64,000 nt of DNA from Dugong dugon (GCA_030035585.1 CM057462.1:140952734-141016733); one strand, 5' to 3'. Shown: positions 39,335-51,390, counted from the stretch's first letter. The notes: generated by a model from the sequence alone, not told the origin. A program made the numbers and translations.

Positions 39335-39863
39335 TGTGATGGTAAATGTTAAGTGTCAACTTGGTTAGGCTATGATTCCCAGTGGTTTGGCAGACACAAT
39401 GTAGTCAGCTTCCATTTTGTGATCTGATGTGAGTAGCCAATGAGTTGAAAGGGGAGTTTCCTTTTAGATGTGGCCTGTCTCCAGTATATAAATAGATGTT
39501 CTGGCAAAGCTTACTCTCTTTTCTCTGTTTCTGTTTCTTGGGACGTAAGCCTGCAGAAGTCTTCTGGCCTGCCACCTGACCTGCAGATTTTGGATTCCCC
39601 AACCTCCATAACCCTGTAGGCCAGCAGAGGCCTCTAGCCTGCTTCCTGACATGTAGATTTTGGCTTATTCAGCCCCTGCAATCACTGGAGCCAGGAGAGA
39701 TCTTCAGCCTGCTGCCTGACTCACGGATTTGGTACTTGCCAGCCTCCACAATTGCGTGAGTCATTTCCTTAAAGTAAATCTCTCTCCCTCTCTCTCTCTA
39801 GATATATATGTGTGTGTGTCACTGGTTTTGCTTCTCTAGAACCCAGAATAAGAAACTAAGGTA
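39335..39863 (+). mobile_element. LTR-like element (solo), about 530 bp
   Basis: The element starts tgtgatggtaaatgttaagt and ends near ctctagaacccagaataaga. The 9-bp direct repeat attcctaaa flanks it (39326-39334 and 39864-39872). The wording, with a (TC)n/(TG)n tract before ggttttgcttctctagaacc, resembles ERVL/MLT2-type LTRs, but the exact family is not certain. It is non-coding. A TATA-like tatataaat is at 39485-39493. It contains three tandem copies of a 70-bp unit. Confidence 0.55.
39547..39759 (+). repeat. Triplicated 70-bp unit inside the LTR-like element
   Basis: The anchor gcctgc/gcttcc...cctgac recurs with its last base at 39580, 39650 and 39720, an exact 70-bp period. Each unit continues with a tgnagattttgg-like segment and then a C-rich ccagcc/cctcca segment. 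The units are clearly diverged from one another. Confidence 0.85.
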
Positions 39864-42800
39864 ATTCCTAAAATACAAATGAAAAGATATAGCAAGAAAT
39901 TCAATAGACAAATTAAAATGAGATACTAAAAATTGTTCAATTAATGCCTACCCCTCCCCCGCAAAAAAAATGAAAAGGAATGGTAGGGAAAGGAGAACCA
40001 AGGATCAGAAAACAGAAGGTACAAAAAATATAAATAATAATGTACCTGACAACATCGAACCATATCAAGAATTATATTAAATGTTAGTATTCTAAACACC
40101 TGAATAAAAAGGCTGAAATTGGCAGAGGGGATAAAAGAGCAAAACCCTCCAATTCGCTGTCTAAATATAAAGGCAAAGATAGGTCAAAAGTAAATGAATG
40201 GAAAAATATATATACCATGTAAACAGTAAAGATAATGAGGCCATAGTGGTTATTCTAGCATCACAAAATAGACAGAGAATATTATCAGAGATAAAGATGG
40301 ACCCTTCACAATAAAAAAATAAAATCAAAAAGCCATAAAAATTATAAATATGCATGCACCTAGCAATAAATATAAGAAGCAGACACTGACAAAAATAAAA
40401 AATAAATAACACACAACTCCACAATCAAGGTAGAAGATTTTAACATTCCTTTTCAGTAACTGGTAGAACAAATAGACAAAGAAACAACAACAACAAAAAT
40501 CAAAAAGGAAACAGAAGATCTAACTGGCATTTACAGAGCATTATATTCAATGATTTCATAATGCATTTTCTCTTCAAGAGTATATGCTGTATTCACCCAG
40601 ACAGACCATACATTGGGCCATAAAACAAATCTCAATAAATTTAAATGAATCAAAATCATACCAAATGTATTCTCCAACCAAAACAATTATATTAGACATC
40701 AATAATAATAAGCTAAGAAAAATACAAGTATTTAGAGATTAAGCAACACACTTCTGCATAATTCATGGGTTAAGAATGAAATAAAAAAAGAAATTGGAAA
40801 ATGTTTTAATTGAATTATAATTGAAAAGTTACAAGTCAAATAGTGATTAGAGAGAAATGTATAGCCCTAATTCTTATACTGGGGGGAGGGGTGTTAACCA
40901 CCTAAGTTTCCCTTTGAGAAGCTAGAAAAGGAAGAGTGAATTAATTCAAAGTAAGGATAGAAAGAATATAATAATGAATAGAAAATAATCAGTCAATAGA
41001 AAGGTAATTAACAAAACCAAAAGCTGATTTGTTGAAAGTATCAAGAAAATTTACTAACCCTTAAGTCAACTGATTGATCAACGAAAAAAAAAGAGAGACA
41101 GAGAATAAAACTCATTCATATTACAAATGAAAAACTGTTATCACCAGAAATCCTATCAACATTTAAATAAAAATAAGAAAATACTACGACTCTACACCAA
41201 CAAATTCAACAACTTTACCACTTTTCTAGTTGAACTCGAAAATTTTCTTGAAAAGTACAACAAATCAAAATCTAAGAAGAAACAGAAACTCTGAATTGAC
41301 TTCTATCTATTAAAAAAACTGAATTTGTTATTTAAAAAAAAAAAAAAGTCTTTCTAAAAAGAAAACTTAGACCACTGATGTTTTCACTGGTGAATTCTAA
41401 CCCACATTCAAGAAAGAAATATCAACTCTTCCCCAAGATAGCAATGTGAGTAGAGATGCCCTCGATTCCTCCATAACAACTATAGGAAAATAGTAGTAAA
41501 ACAGTACTAGTAATGAGACAGAAATGTGAGTGTTGAACTTTGGAACCAACCCAAAACTTAAAGTAACAGGCCATGAACTGAAGGGAGAATGTGCACCCTA
41601 CAAGGTAAAAAGCTATTTTCTTTTATCGTCTTTGTTGCCCAGGAAACCTGCCAGCCTAAACCCCACCACAGTGGAGCCAATGCCATCCAGAATGGGAGGC
41701 AGCTTCTGAAGAGAGGCAGACATTAACTGCGAAATACAACTAGTGGGCTGAGCTCCCTAAGAGGAGGAAAGCGATAGTACAGTAAGCTTTCACTGATGAT
41801 CCGCTGTGTCAGAGACTATGTATCAGTGGGAAAGCAGCCAGCCCCAACCCCTATCACAGAGAAGCCTGTGTCTTCTGAACAGGAGGCAATCCGGAGGAGG
41901 GGTAAAGGGGGAACCGCGAAGTATAATTGCTGGGCTCTGCTCCCTAGGAGCAGGAGAGCAGCAGCGGAGCTTGGCTTTCATTGACAACCCACTGAGTAGG
42001 AGACCTCATATGGGTGAGAAGACTGATAGAGCAATAGAGAAATCTTGGGACTAAAATGGAAAAGCCGTTCCACCCCATTCCCACTCTACGTAAGTCACAG
42101 AAAAAATGGGGGAGGGGGATGGCCCTCATTGATTCCAACCCACATTAAACAAAAGAAACACATTAAGTTGAATAGCACACAACATCAATAAAGCAAATAC
42201 TGAAAGGAACAACTCTATAATAAGAGTAGGAGATTTCAACAATGGACAGAACTTCTAGAAAGAAGACCAGTAAGGAAAAAGAGGGCTTGAACAATACCAT
42301 AAAAAAATTAGATGTAATAGACATATATAGAATTCTCCACCCAATATAAAAATAATACTCATTTTTCCCTAGTGTACATGGAACATTTTCCAGGATAGAC
42401 CATACGCTATGTCACAAACCAAGTCTTGATAAGTTTAAAAAGACTGAAATAGTACAAAGTATTTTCTCTGACCACAAAGGAATAATACTAGAAATTACAA
42501 GGAAAAATAAAAAACACAAATACGTGGAAACTAAATAATATATTATTAGACAACCAATAGGTCAAGGAAGAAGTCAAGAGTGAACTAAAAAATACTTGGA
42601 ATTAAACAAAAATGAAAACACAACATACCAAAACCTACAGGATACAATGAAGTCAGTCATCAGAGGGTAATTCATAGCAAATAAACAGCTACATCAAAAA
42701 ACAAGTAAGATTTCAAATCAACAGTCAAACTCCACAACTTGAGGAACTAGAAAAAGAACATACTAAGCCCAGATCTCTGAGAAGAAAGAAAATAACAGAG

Positions 42801-43980
42801 ATAAAATAAAAAATAAATGAAATAGAGAATGGAAAATCAATCAAATCAAAAGTTGGTTCTTTGAAAAGATCAATAAAATGGACAAACCATTAGCTAGACT
42901 AATGAAGAAAAGAAATTTAGAGGATGCAAATTACCAAAATAAGGAATGAAACTGGAGACATTACAACAGATCCAACAGAAATAAAAAGGAGTATAACTCC
43001 TTATACTATGAAAAGTTGTTCTCCAAAAACTTCAAAAACAGAGACTAAATAGACAAATTGCTAGAAACACATAGCCCACTTAAACTAACACAACAAGAGG
43101 TAGAGCATCTCAACAGATCCACAACAAGAGAAGAAACTGAATGAGTAATCAAAAACCTCCCTAAAACAAACAAACAAAAAAAAGTCCTGAACCAGACAGG
43201 TTCACTGGGGAATTTTACCAAATATTCAGGAAAAAAATTGACACCAGCATTGCACAAACCCTTCCAAAAAAAAAAAGAGGAAGGAAGAATACTCTCTAAC
43301 TCATTCTACAAAGCTAGAATTACCCTGATATCAAAGCCAGACAAAGACACTACAAGAAAATAAAAGTACAGAACTATATCCCTCATGAGTATAGATGCAA
43401 AAATTCTCAACAAAAGACTAGTAACAGAAACCGACAACATAAGAAAATAATTAAACACCACAACAAAGTGAGATTTATTCCAGGAATGCAAGGATGGCTA
43501 CGCATTAGTAAAATCTATCAATGTAATACACCACATTAATAGACCAAAACAAAGAAAAATACATGATCATTTCAATAGATGCAGAAAAAATCCTGATAAA
43601 AACTCTCAACAAGATACGGATAGAAGTGAAGTTCCTCAACATGACTAAGGGTACTTATTTTAAAAAAATCAATAGCCAACACTATAAACAAAGGAGAAAG
43701 GCTTTATTTTCCCCTTGAGAATGGGAATGAGACTAGCCTGCCTGCTAACACCACTTCTATTCCGAATCATACTTGAAGTCCTAGCCAGAACAATAAGCCA
43801 AGAAAAGAAATAAAATGCATACAAATTGGAGAAGTAAAGCTATCTCCATCTGCAGATGACATGATCCTATATATATACATAAAACCCCAAAGAATCCACA
43901 AAAAAGCTTTTAGAACTAATAGAAGAATTTGGTAAAGTTGCAGGCTACAAGATTAACACTCAAAAATCAGTGTGTATCTG

Positions 43981-44215
43981 CAATTGGAAGAGCGTAGTCA
44001 ATGTCACTGAACTGTGCATGTAGAAATTTTTTAAACAGTGTATCTTTGGCTATGTGTATTTTCACCAAAAAAAAAAAGGTTGAGAAGTTAGAGGGTTAAT
44101 ATGTTGTGGGGTTGTTAACTAATGCCATAAAACAACATGTGTACTACTGTTTCATGAGAAACTATTTGTTCTGTAAGCCTTCACCTGAAGTACAATAAAA
44201 TAAAAAATAAAAATG
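43981..44215 (+). mobile_element. 235-bp L1 3'-end fragment nested in ORF2
   Basis: The 14-bp tcagtgtgtatctg occurs at 43967-43980 and 44216-44229 and brackets the insert, after which L1 ORF2 continues. The insert has two A-rich ends: first a part ending tgtattttcaccaaaaaaa, then a part ending cctgaagtacaataaaataa. The second part matches the complement of the L1 3' end at 52026-52140. Confidence 0.85.
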
Positions 44216-44649
44216 TCAGTGTGTATCTGTACACCAACAAGAAAAATTTGTAAAGGAAATCAAGAAAAAATTTCATTCATAATAGCACCTAAAATAATAA
44301 AATATCTACAATAAGCCTAACCAGGCATATAAAAGACATATACAATGAAAACTATAAAACACTGCTTCAAGAACTAAAACAGATTTAAATAAGTGGAAGT
44401 ACATTCTGTGCTCACGGACTGAAGATTTAATCCTGTGAAAATCTCAGTACTACCCAAAGTGATCTATAGGTTCAACACAATCATTATTAAAATTACAAAA
44501 GCAGTTTTTACAGAAATGGAAAAACTAATCCTCAACTTTATATGGAAGGGCAAGAGGCCCCTGAGAGCCAAAGCAATTTTGAAGAAGAATAACAAAGTAG
44601 GAGACTTCACAGTTCCCAATTTCAAAACATACTATACCCATTCCACATT

Positions 44650-44990
44650 CAGTTAGGTTCAAACGACCAGGTTAGGCTCCAAAGACCAGGTCATTATGTG
44701 AAAACTGGCATTATGTGAAAATGGAAGATGACCGCATCAGATCACAAAATGGAAGATGACTACATCATTACATAACTGCCAAATTACATCATTGCATAAC
44801 TGCAAAACCACTGAGAATCATGACCCAGCTAGGTTGGCACATAACCTTAACCATCACATCCAGCATTACTCTTGCCTGACACCTTGGTGTTCATTACTGC
44901 CAGACATACGTTGTTAATGCACAAAATAGTCGGTAGATTTTTTACTATTGTCATAAATGTGAAATATCAGATAACAAGAGTTAATAAGTG
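44650..44990 (-). mobile_element. Insertion in L1 ORF2 related to the LTR-like element
   Basis: L1 ORF2 breaks after aaaacatactatacc and resumes at tacagctacagtaatcaaaa. Between them, 44725-44858 reads as the reverse complement of the start of the LTR-like element at 39335: catcagatcacaaaatggaa, gactacatca, aaaccactgagaatcatgac and a final ccatcaca. The remaining flank (44859-44990) is unassigned. Confidence 0.55.
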
Positions 44991-47231
44991 AGGAGTAGGT
45001 ATATACAGCTACAGTAATCAAAACAGCCTGGTACTGGTTTAATAACAGACACATAAACCAACAAAATAAAATTGAGAGCCCATAAATAAATCCATACATC
45101 TACGGTGAACTGACTTTTGATAAGGGTGCGACATGCATACAAGAGGGAAGGAATAATTTTTTTAACACATTTCTGGGAATACTGGAATTTCCATATGCAG
45201 AAAAATGAAGCAAGATCCATACCTCACACTATACACATAAACTAAACCAAAATGAATCAAGGACCTAAATACTAAACCTAAATCCATAAAGTTTTTGGAA
45301 GAAAATAAAGGGGCAAAACTATGGGGCCTAATTTTTTTTTTTAAATGATAGACTATCAAATACAATGAAAATATATGAGCAGATGAAAACAAAATACATA
45401 ATTCAGACCTCATAAAAATTAAGTACTTATGTTCATCAAAGGACTTCATCAAAAGAGTAAAAAGCCAAACTACAGAATGTGAAAAAAATGTTCAGGAAAT
45501 GCATATCCAATCAGGGTCTAATATCCAAAACAGACATAAAAATTCTACAACTTAACAACAAAAATACAAATAACCCAATCAAAAATGGTTACTCAAGAAA
45601 TCAACAGACACATGAAAAGATGCTCACTGTCATTAATCATTACATAAAAACTACAGTAAGATACCATTTCACCCTTACTAGAATGGCAATGATTAAAAAA
45701 ACAGAAAATAACAAATATTGGTGAGGATGTGGGGAGATCAGAACCCTTATGCATTGCTGGTTGGAACGTAAAATGGTACAACTGTTGTGGAAAACAGTAT
45801 AGTGATTCCTCAAAAAATTAAAAATAGAACTACCATATGACCCAGAAATTCCACTCCTAGCTATACTCTAGGGACCTAAAAGTAGTAACACAAACAGACA
45901 CATGCACACTTACATTCACTGCAACACTATTCACTATAGCAAAAAGGCAGAAACAACTAAGTGTCCATCAACAGATGAATGGATAAACAAAATGTGGTAC
46001 ACACATACAGTGGAATACTACTCACCCTTAAAGAGAAATGAAGTCCTGATACATGCTACAACATGGATAGACCTCAAAGATGTTCTGCTGAATGAAACAA
46101 GTTAATCACAAAAGGACAAATACTGTATGACCTCACTTAAATGAGAAGACAAGGAAAATAAATATATAGAGACCAGTGGCTATTAGTGATTACCTGGGTC
46201 ATGAGGAGGGAGGGAAAGAGGGAATCATTTTCTGGGAAGTAGTGGGTTTATTTGTATAGTGATGGAAAAATTGGCATCAGTTATGGGTAATGGTTGCAAA
46301 ACCTGACGAGCGTAACTGATACCACTAACTTGTACACCAGAAAGAGGGGGAAATGGCAAATATTGTGTTTAAATTTACAACAACAACAGCAATCAAAAAA
46401 CAAATAAATAAATAGGCTACAGTTGTTGATAATACTTTAGATAAATCCAAACACCTCACGGGATTAAGTGTTCAAAAGTTCGAAGGTGCAGGATCATGGC
46501 TTTGAAGAACTGTCCAGCCATTTGGCCTAATACTGTTTTTAGAGTTACTGTTCCACTACCTAGCTCAGTGAGTAGTGCCTGGAGTCTTAAAAGTTTGCAA
46601 GTGGCCATCCAAGATACAACAATTGGTTTCTATTCACTTGCAGCAGCAGAGGAAGAAGGAGATCCAAGAATCGGAGAAGGAACTGGACTGTAGGTCTAAC
46701 TGCCTCAAAGAACTATTGCCTCCTTTGCCATGAGACCAGAAGAACTGGATGGTGCCTGGTTACCATTACTGAATGGTTTGATCAAGGAATCAATAGATGA
46801 ATTCTGATCAAAAGGGGGAAATTTTGAATTTTTACAGAATCCAGACTTACTGGACCTATTGAGACAAGAGGAACCCCTGAATCTATTGCTCTGATAAAAT
46901 CTTCAAACCATGAATGAAAATTATTCCCTGAAGTCATCTTTAAACTAAACAGAAGTTTAGCTAAATTAGTAAATAATGTTTACCATGAGCATTGTGAGCT
47001 TTTAAAGAAGTATCTGTATGAGATCAAATTGACAGTAGTAATTCTAAAGCGTTGATGGGAAGTTTAGGGGGTAGCAAGTTTAAGTCAATGGTAGTGAAGC
47101 AATATAGGTAGACAGCAAGAATGGTTACACAACATGAAGAATGTACCCAATGTTATTAATTTGTACATGTACAAATTGTTGAATGGATATATGTTTTGCT
47201 GTGTATATTTTCACCAAAATTAAAATGAAAA

Positions 47232-47475
47232 AAAGAAATAACATCAATCACACAGGAACATTTTTTGAAAACAGAGGCGGGATCACTGTTCAGTTCACTT
47301 TATGAGGTTAGCACAGCCCTAATACCAAAGCCTGACAAAGACATTACAAAGATATTATAGAGAATCACAGACCAATATCTCTTATTAAGGTAGGGTCAAA
47401 ATCCTGAAAAATTGTTAGCAAACTGAATCCAACAATATATAAATAGGGATATACATCATGCCCAAGCAGGGTCTA
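47232..47475 (+). mobile_element. Old L1 (L1M type), ORF2 continuation
   Basis: Reverse transcriptase wording resumes after the younger L1: agcacagccctaataccaaa, gcctgacaaagacattacaa, catgcccaagcagggtc. It matches the order expected after 41432. Confidence 0.75.
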
Positions 47476-47487
47476 TATAATGAATGA

Positions 47488-47591
47488 AAGTAGGACTGTT
47501 CCATAGAGTTTCCAAGGAGTGGCTGGTAGATTCAAACTGATGACCTTTTGGTTAGCAGCCGAATGCTTAATCACTGTGCCACCAGGGCTCC
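47488..47591 (-). mobile_element. AfroSINE, tail-truncated
   Basis: The reverse complement begins ggagccctggtggcacagtg; only the first 100 bp or so remain. Confidence 0.88.
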
Positions 47592-48057
47592 ATATTCATT
47601 AAAGATATCATTAAAGAGTCCTTTAAAAATTATTTATCTCAACCATTTGTTTCTCCAAATAAACAGCTGGAGTTACTCTAGGATTCAGAATGTAATATAT
47701 GGTATTTGAAAGTTAGAATTCTTTTTTTTGTTTCTTGTTTTTTTAATTATCTTTGCCTCTAGAATTTCTGTCTTTTATAATTTACTGGAAGCCTTTGGGT
47801 AAAAGTACTTTGGTCAGTAGTAGTTGAAAACATGGAAATCTTTTGGAGAAATCATTTTTATATGCTCTAAAGTTGATATTTTTACCAGCCTATGAAATAA
47901 ACAGAGGCTTTTACTACATATCTTTCAATGTGTAACATCAGGTTCAAAAAACAACTTTGAAAAGAATATAGTGTGACAGTCTGAACTACATTTCAAAAAC
48001 TCTCATCTGACCCCAGTGTGCATGAGTGTGGTATACTGGAGATTGGAGGAAAGGTGA

Positions 48058-48131
<74 letters not shown>
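48058..48131. repeat. (GT)n microsatellite, about 35 units
   Basis: An uninterrupted run of GT from about 48058 to 48130, followed by gcgcatgcgt. On the COL11A1 strand it is (AC)n. Confidence 0.97.
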
Positions 48132-48134
<3 letters not shown>

Positions 48135-48329
48135 ATGCGTGCTTAAGAGAGGGTAGGCATCAAAGGAAACTTCACACAGGAGTAAAAATTTTTTAAAAAA
48201 TCGGATTAATTTACAAGTTCAAATGTTTTAAATTCAGATAAAAATAGAAGTAACAAGGGTGTGAAACTGTATGAAAGATAAATCCAACCAACAAGTAATT
48301 AATGCATTCATATCAAATATTACCTTTTA

Positions 48330-48472
48330 CCTGTTGCTGTCAAGTTGATTCCAACTCATAGCGACCCTACAGAACAGAGCAGAACTGCCCCATAGGGCTT
48401 CTGGGGAGCGGCTGGTGAATTCTAAACTGCCAGCCTTTTGGTTAGCAGCCGTAGCTCTTAACTGCTATGTCA
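48330..48472 (-). mobile_element. AfroSINE (short type)
   Basis: Tail (ggaatcaacttgacagcaac on the reverse strand) and body are well kept; the head end is incomplete. Confidence 0.9.
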
Positions 48473-48702
48473 ATTACCTTTTGGTACCGGTTAATTTATC
48501 AAACTTGAAAATTAGTTAATTGGATTTGGATTACTTTTCTCTTCTTTTTTTCCTCTTTACATATTCTAATTGTATATGACAAACGAAATCTACTCTTAAT
48601 TTCTGTTTTTAACCTTCCACAGACTTAGCAAATGTGTGTCAAATTGATTAATGTATAAAATGTAATAATCCATTAGTAGTATTATTTGATGTTACTCATT
48701 TA

Positions 48703-48911
48703 GGAGTCCCTGGGTGTCACAAATGGTTAATCACTTGACTACTAGCCAAAAGGTTGGTGGTTCAAAACCACTTAGGGGTGCCTCAAGAGACAGGCCTAGC
48801 AATCTGCCTCTGAAAGGTACTCCCTTGAAAACCCTACAGGGCACAGTTCTACTTGGCACATATGGAGTCACCATGAGTTGTAATTGACTAAATGGCAACT
48901 AACAACAACCA
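48703..48911 (+). mobile_element. AfroSINE (long type)
   Basis: Starts ggagtccctgggtgtcacaa, carries gagacaggcctagcaatctg, and ends aatggcaactaacaacaacc. The last part matches the RTE-type tail. Confidence 0.92.
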
Positions 48912-49510
48912 CAATAACATTACTGTATTTTTATGCAAATAAGATGGAAGTTTTAAGGTTTTTTGCCAACCATGCCCTCCCTAGCCCTGAGGTATTTTCA
49001 GAAGCACACTACGCTAATGTCTTTTCAGCACAATGTAATAATCAAGGGGGAGGGTGTGGCTGGAAAAAGAAAGTATAACACGTGTTATTTGCATAAAAAT
49101 ACAGTGTTCATTTATGTTCCTGGTAAATGTGATTGTGAGGGTTACAAAACAAAACTTAGCCTGTGAAACTGACATTTATAAATAGTTTTATTTTAAAATA
49201 GGACTTTACAAAACTGGAGATTAATGTGTTTTACTTATATTTATTCACCAAAAATATATATGTATTTACTGAGTATCTTTTTGTGTGCAACCAATGCCAA
49301 ACACTGGAAGATCTGAGAGCATATTATCATTATATATTAGCTGAATCAGTCTATCATTTAGTTTAGTATAATATAATAGATCAAAATATTTTCTTTACAA
49401 AGATATATGTACATGCTAGTGGAGGAAATCAGAAACAAATAGAATCACAAATAGTCTAACCAATGCTCTGAATTTATAGTATTATTTATATGAAAATACA
49501 TACCAGCTCT

Positions 49511-49575
49511 GTGTGTGTATCTGTATATATATGTACATGCATGTGCCTGCATATACGTGTGTGTATATATATATT
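49511..49575. repeat. TG/TA-rich low-complexity tract
   Basis: Alternating purine-pyrimidine sequence with tgtgtgtat and atatatat runs. Confidence 0.75.
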
Positions 49576-50342
49576 TTCACATATTAACAAAATACAACAA
49601 ATATTCCATGTGAAACATGTCTATTAATGTACAATAGATTGTACTTTGAAAAATAAGTTATTCAGAAATTGTATAAGGACAATCACCATGGTAATGAATT
49701 ATGTGTCAGGAGTGCATCTCTGGGGTCAGGACTCAGGTCTGTTTGCTCTGTTAATAATTAAATGAAAATTAAAGCATTAGTTATCAAGTCCAGTGATTAC
49801 GAGGATTAAAAGAAAGAATGTGATTATTATAATTGATGAAATATAATTGAAAAGAAGTTTTTACTATGGAGCTATGGAACTTTCACATTATTTTTTTTTT
49901 TAAAGTTATTATAAAAACATAAAGTTCATCTTCTGCAATATGATCTCAGCTTTACCCTGGAAACACTGACAAGAATAGAGAAAGGCATAACATGACTTTT
50001 ACATTTCTCTAAATTCATCTCCCAGTGAAGGAAGTGAAGAAAATGTTCTTTTCTCCAAAGAGAATACAAAGTACTAAGAGTAATACCATTTGTCCTTCCC
50101 AGGAGAATAGCACTCGTGTGTCAAATCAGCCAACCTCTATAAACGTTTCCCAGGCCTTACAGTTGCATTGTCTAGTTATTCTCTTACTGAACAATAGAAA
50201 ACATCCCCACTACACCCACAAAGGAAGAAAGCAGGTCACCTTTTAGAGTTTTTCAACTTTATAACGTACATTGATTGTCATTGGTCTTAACGCAGTTCAT
50301 CTGATTTAATAACATTCAGCTTAAAGTTTGGTTCATTTTTAC

Positions 50343-50505
50343 CTCAAAAACTTCTTCATCCAGTATCCTTGTTCCAAAAACCGTGATTCCATTGGTGTCA
50401 ACATTTCCTCTGTCACTTCTATCAAGTGGTTTTGTGGTTTTCTTCTTACAATCAACAATCATTGTCACAGCTTTCTTCTCCACGCTGATTGCTACCCGAT
50501 GCCAC
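50343..50505 (-). CDS. COL11A1: COL11A1 exon 4: TSPN domain
   Basis: This 163-bp exon encodes about residues 163-217, beginning with the last base of a Lys codon and then [19 protein letters not shown] and [11 protein letters not shown], ending [10 protein letters not shown]. Cys182 is present; its known partner is Cys236 in exon 5. WHRVAISV is a typical laminin-G strand motif. The segment after DRS reads DRGNVDTNG; from memory the human protein differs here at a few residues, so this loop is the most divergent part of the domain. The acceptor is gcttttttag and the donor is GAG/gtaaaa. The exon is separated from exon 5 by an intron of about 39.4 kb. Confidence 0.96.
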
Positions 50506-51269
50506 CTAAAAAAGCAAGTAATTCTTTTGTAAGCTTCAAACACACTGGCTGCCAAACCATTATTCATATTGAAATACTGGGGTATTTTAAATTGTAAGAG
50601 TGAGCTGAAATTGTATAAAAATATAGGCTCATTTATTATCAATCAGTTAACAGGTGATCCCTTACTGTTTACCCAGCACAGTGCTAGGTACTCAAAGGGA
50701 CACAAGATGCATGGAAGGATTAACTGTCTATATTGATAAGAAAAGTGCCAATCCTTTGCTTCACTTTGTGTTGTAGCAACAAAGGCTTAACCTCAGCATG
50801 TCCTGATGTGGGTATTTGACAGAGATTAGGATGGGATATGGAGTAAGTAATAGTTTCCATGTACGTAAATGCTTTCACCCAAAGTGGAATTTCACTTGAA
50901 AAAAATTCTGCTCTGGTGATCCCCTGAGATTGACTGTAACAGGGTATGTCTAGTAATTGAATAACTGCTCCATCTGCAGCTACTAAATGTTCTAATTGTA
51001 AAACACAATGTGCTTCTCTGTCTTTATTCACATTTATTTCAAGTGCTTTCGTTTTCTTTTTCCACTTTAATTTCAAGACAGTTATAGTTCACTACTGTGG
51101 GCAGGATCCAAGACCCAGACACAATATCTCTCCTTCTTTCCAGGGTTGGCAGGAAGTGGGAACAACGAAAGAAAGCACAGTCAATGGATGTGTGGAATGA
51201 GAGTCTCAATTCACTTCGCAGCTACTGAGCTAATTTAGGGCAGGCCTTCAACCTGGTTTGTTCTGGTTC

Positions 51270-51390
51270 AAACACCTGTTGAGAACTTGCATTTCTAACA
51301 AGTTTCCTGCTGAAAATTTGCATTTCCACCCCAGATAACTGAAACAGAATCTACAGTTTTTCAAGATCCCCAGGTGATTCTTATGTATAA
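51270..51390. repeat. MER5-like DNA transposon remnant
   Basis: Short matches in memory to MER5-type wording: gaacttgcatttctaacaag, ccaggtgattctta and tttgcatttccaccccagat. The order looks rearranged, so the call is weak. Confidence 0.35.

Larger units (their letters stand above)
38060..41432 (+). mobile_element. Old L1 (L1M type), 5' and middle part
   Basis: ORF1-like C-terminal wording lies at about 38690-39325 (gaaaatatccttccataatg, gcagatctgatttataagaa). ORF2 endonuclease and reverse transcriptase remnants lie at 39870-41432 (cagaccatacattgggccat, aagctgatttgttgaaagta, aattctaacccacattcaag). Full of stops. It is interrupted by an LTR-like element (39335-39863) and ends at a younger L1, after which ORF2 resumes at 47232. 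The left edge is approximate. Confidence 0.7.
41433..47231 (+). mobile_element. LINE-1 with internal deletion, inserted in an older L1
   Basis: It starts ccaagatagcaatgtgagta, the usual L1 5' end, followed by a 5' UTR of about 0.7 kb. It then passes directly into the ORF2 endonuclease near 42180 (ataagagtaggagatttcaa), so ORF1 and about the first 140 ORF2 codons are missing. ORF2 fragments follow (KISVLPKVIYRFNTIIIKIT and NFIWKGKRP at 44435-44656; WIDLKDVLLNETS at 45902-46105). The 3' UTR spans 46390-47210 and ends A-rich. A diverged duplication, aaagaaatatcaactcttcc against aaagaaataacatcaatc, flanks it. Confidence 0.82.

Noticed and set aside
39547..39759. CRISPR-like regular spacing of 70 bp
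   Set aside because: The host is a mammal, the units are adjacent and diverged with no spacers, and they lie within a dispersed element.
46496..46693. Plus-strand 65-codon ORF with Ala/Glu-rich end
   Set aside because: It lies in the 3' UTR of the L1 at 41433-47231; related wording occurs in the non-coding 3' UTR of the other L1.
50720..51076. 118-codon minus-strand ORF in intron 3
   Set aside because: No splice context or recognisable domain, and no collagen-like sequence; likely chance in AT-rich intron. Low but not zero chance of a cryptic exon.
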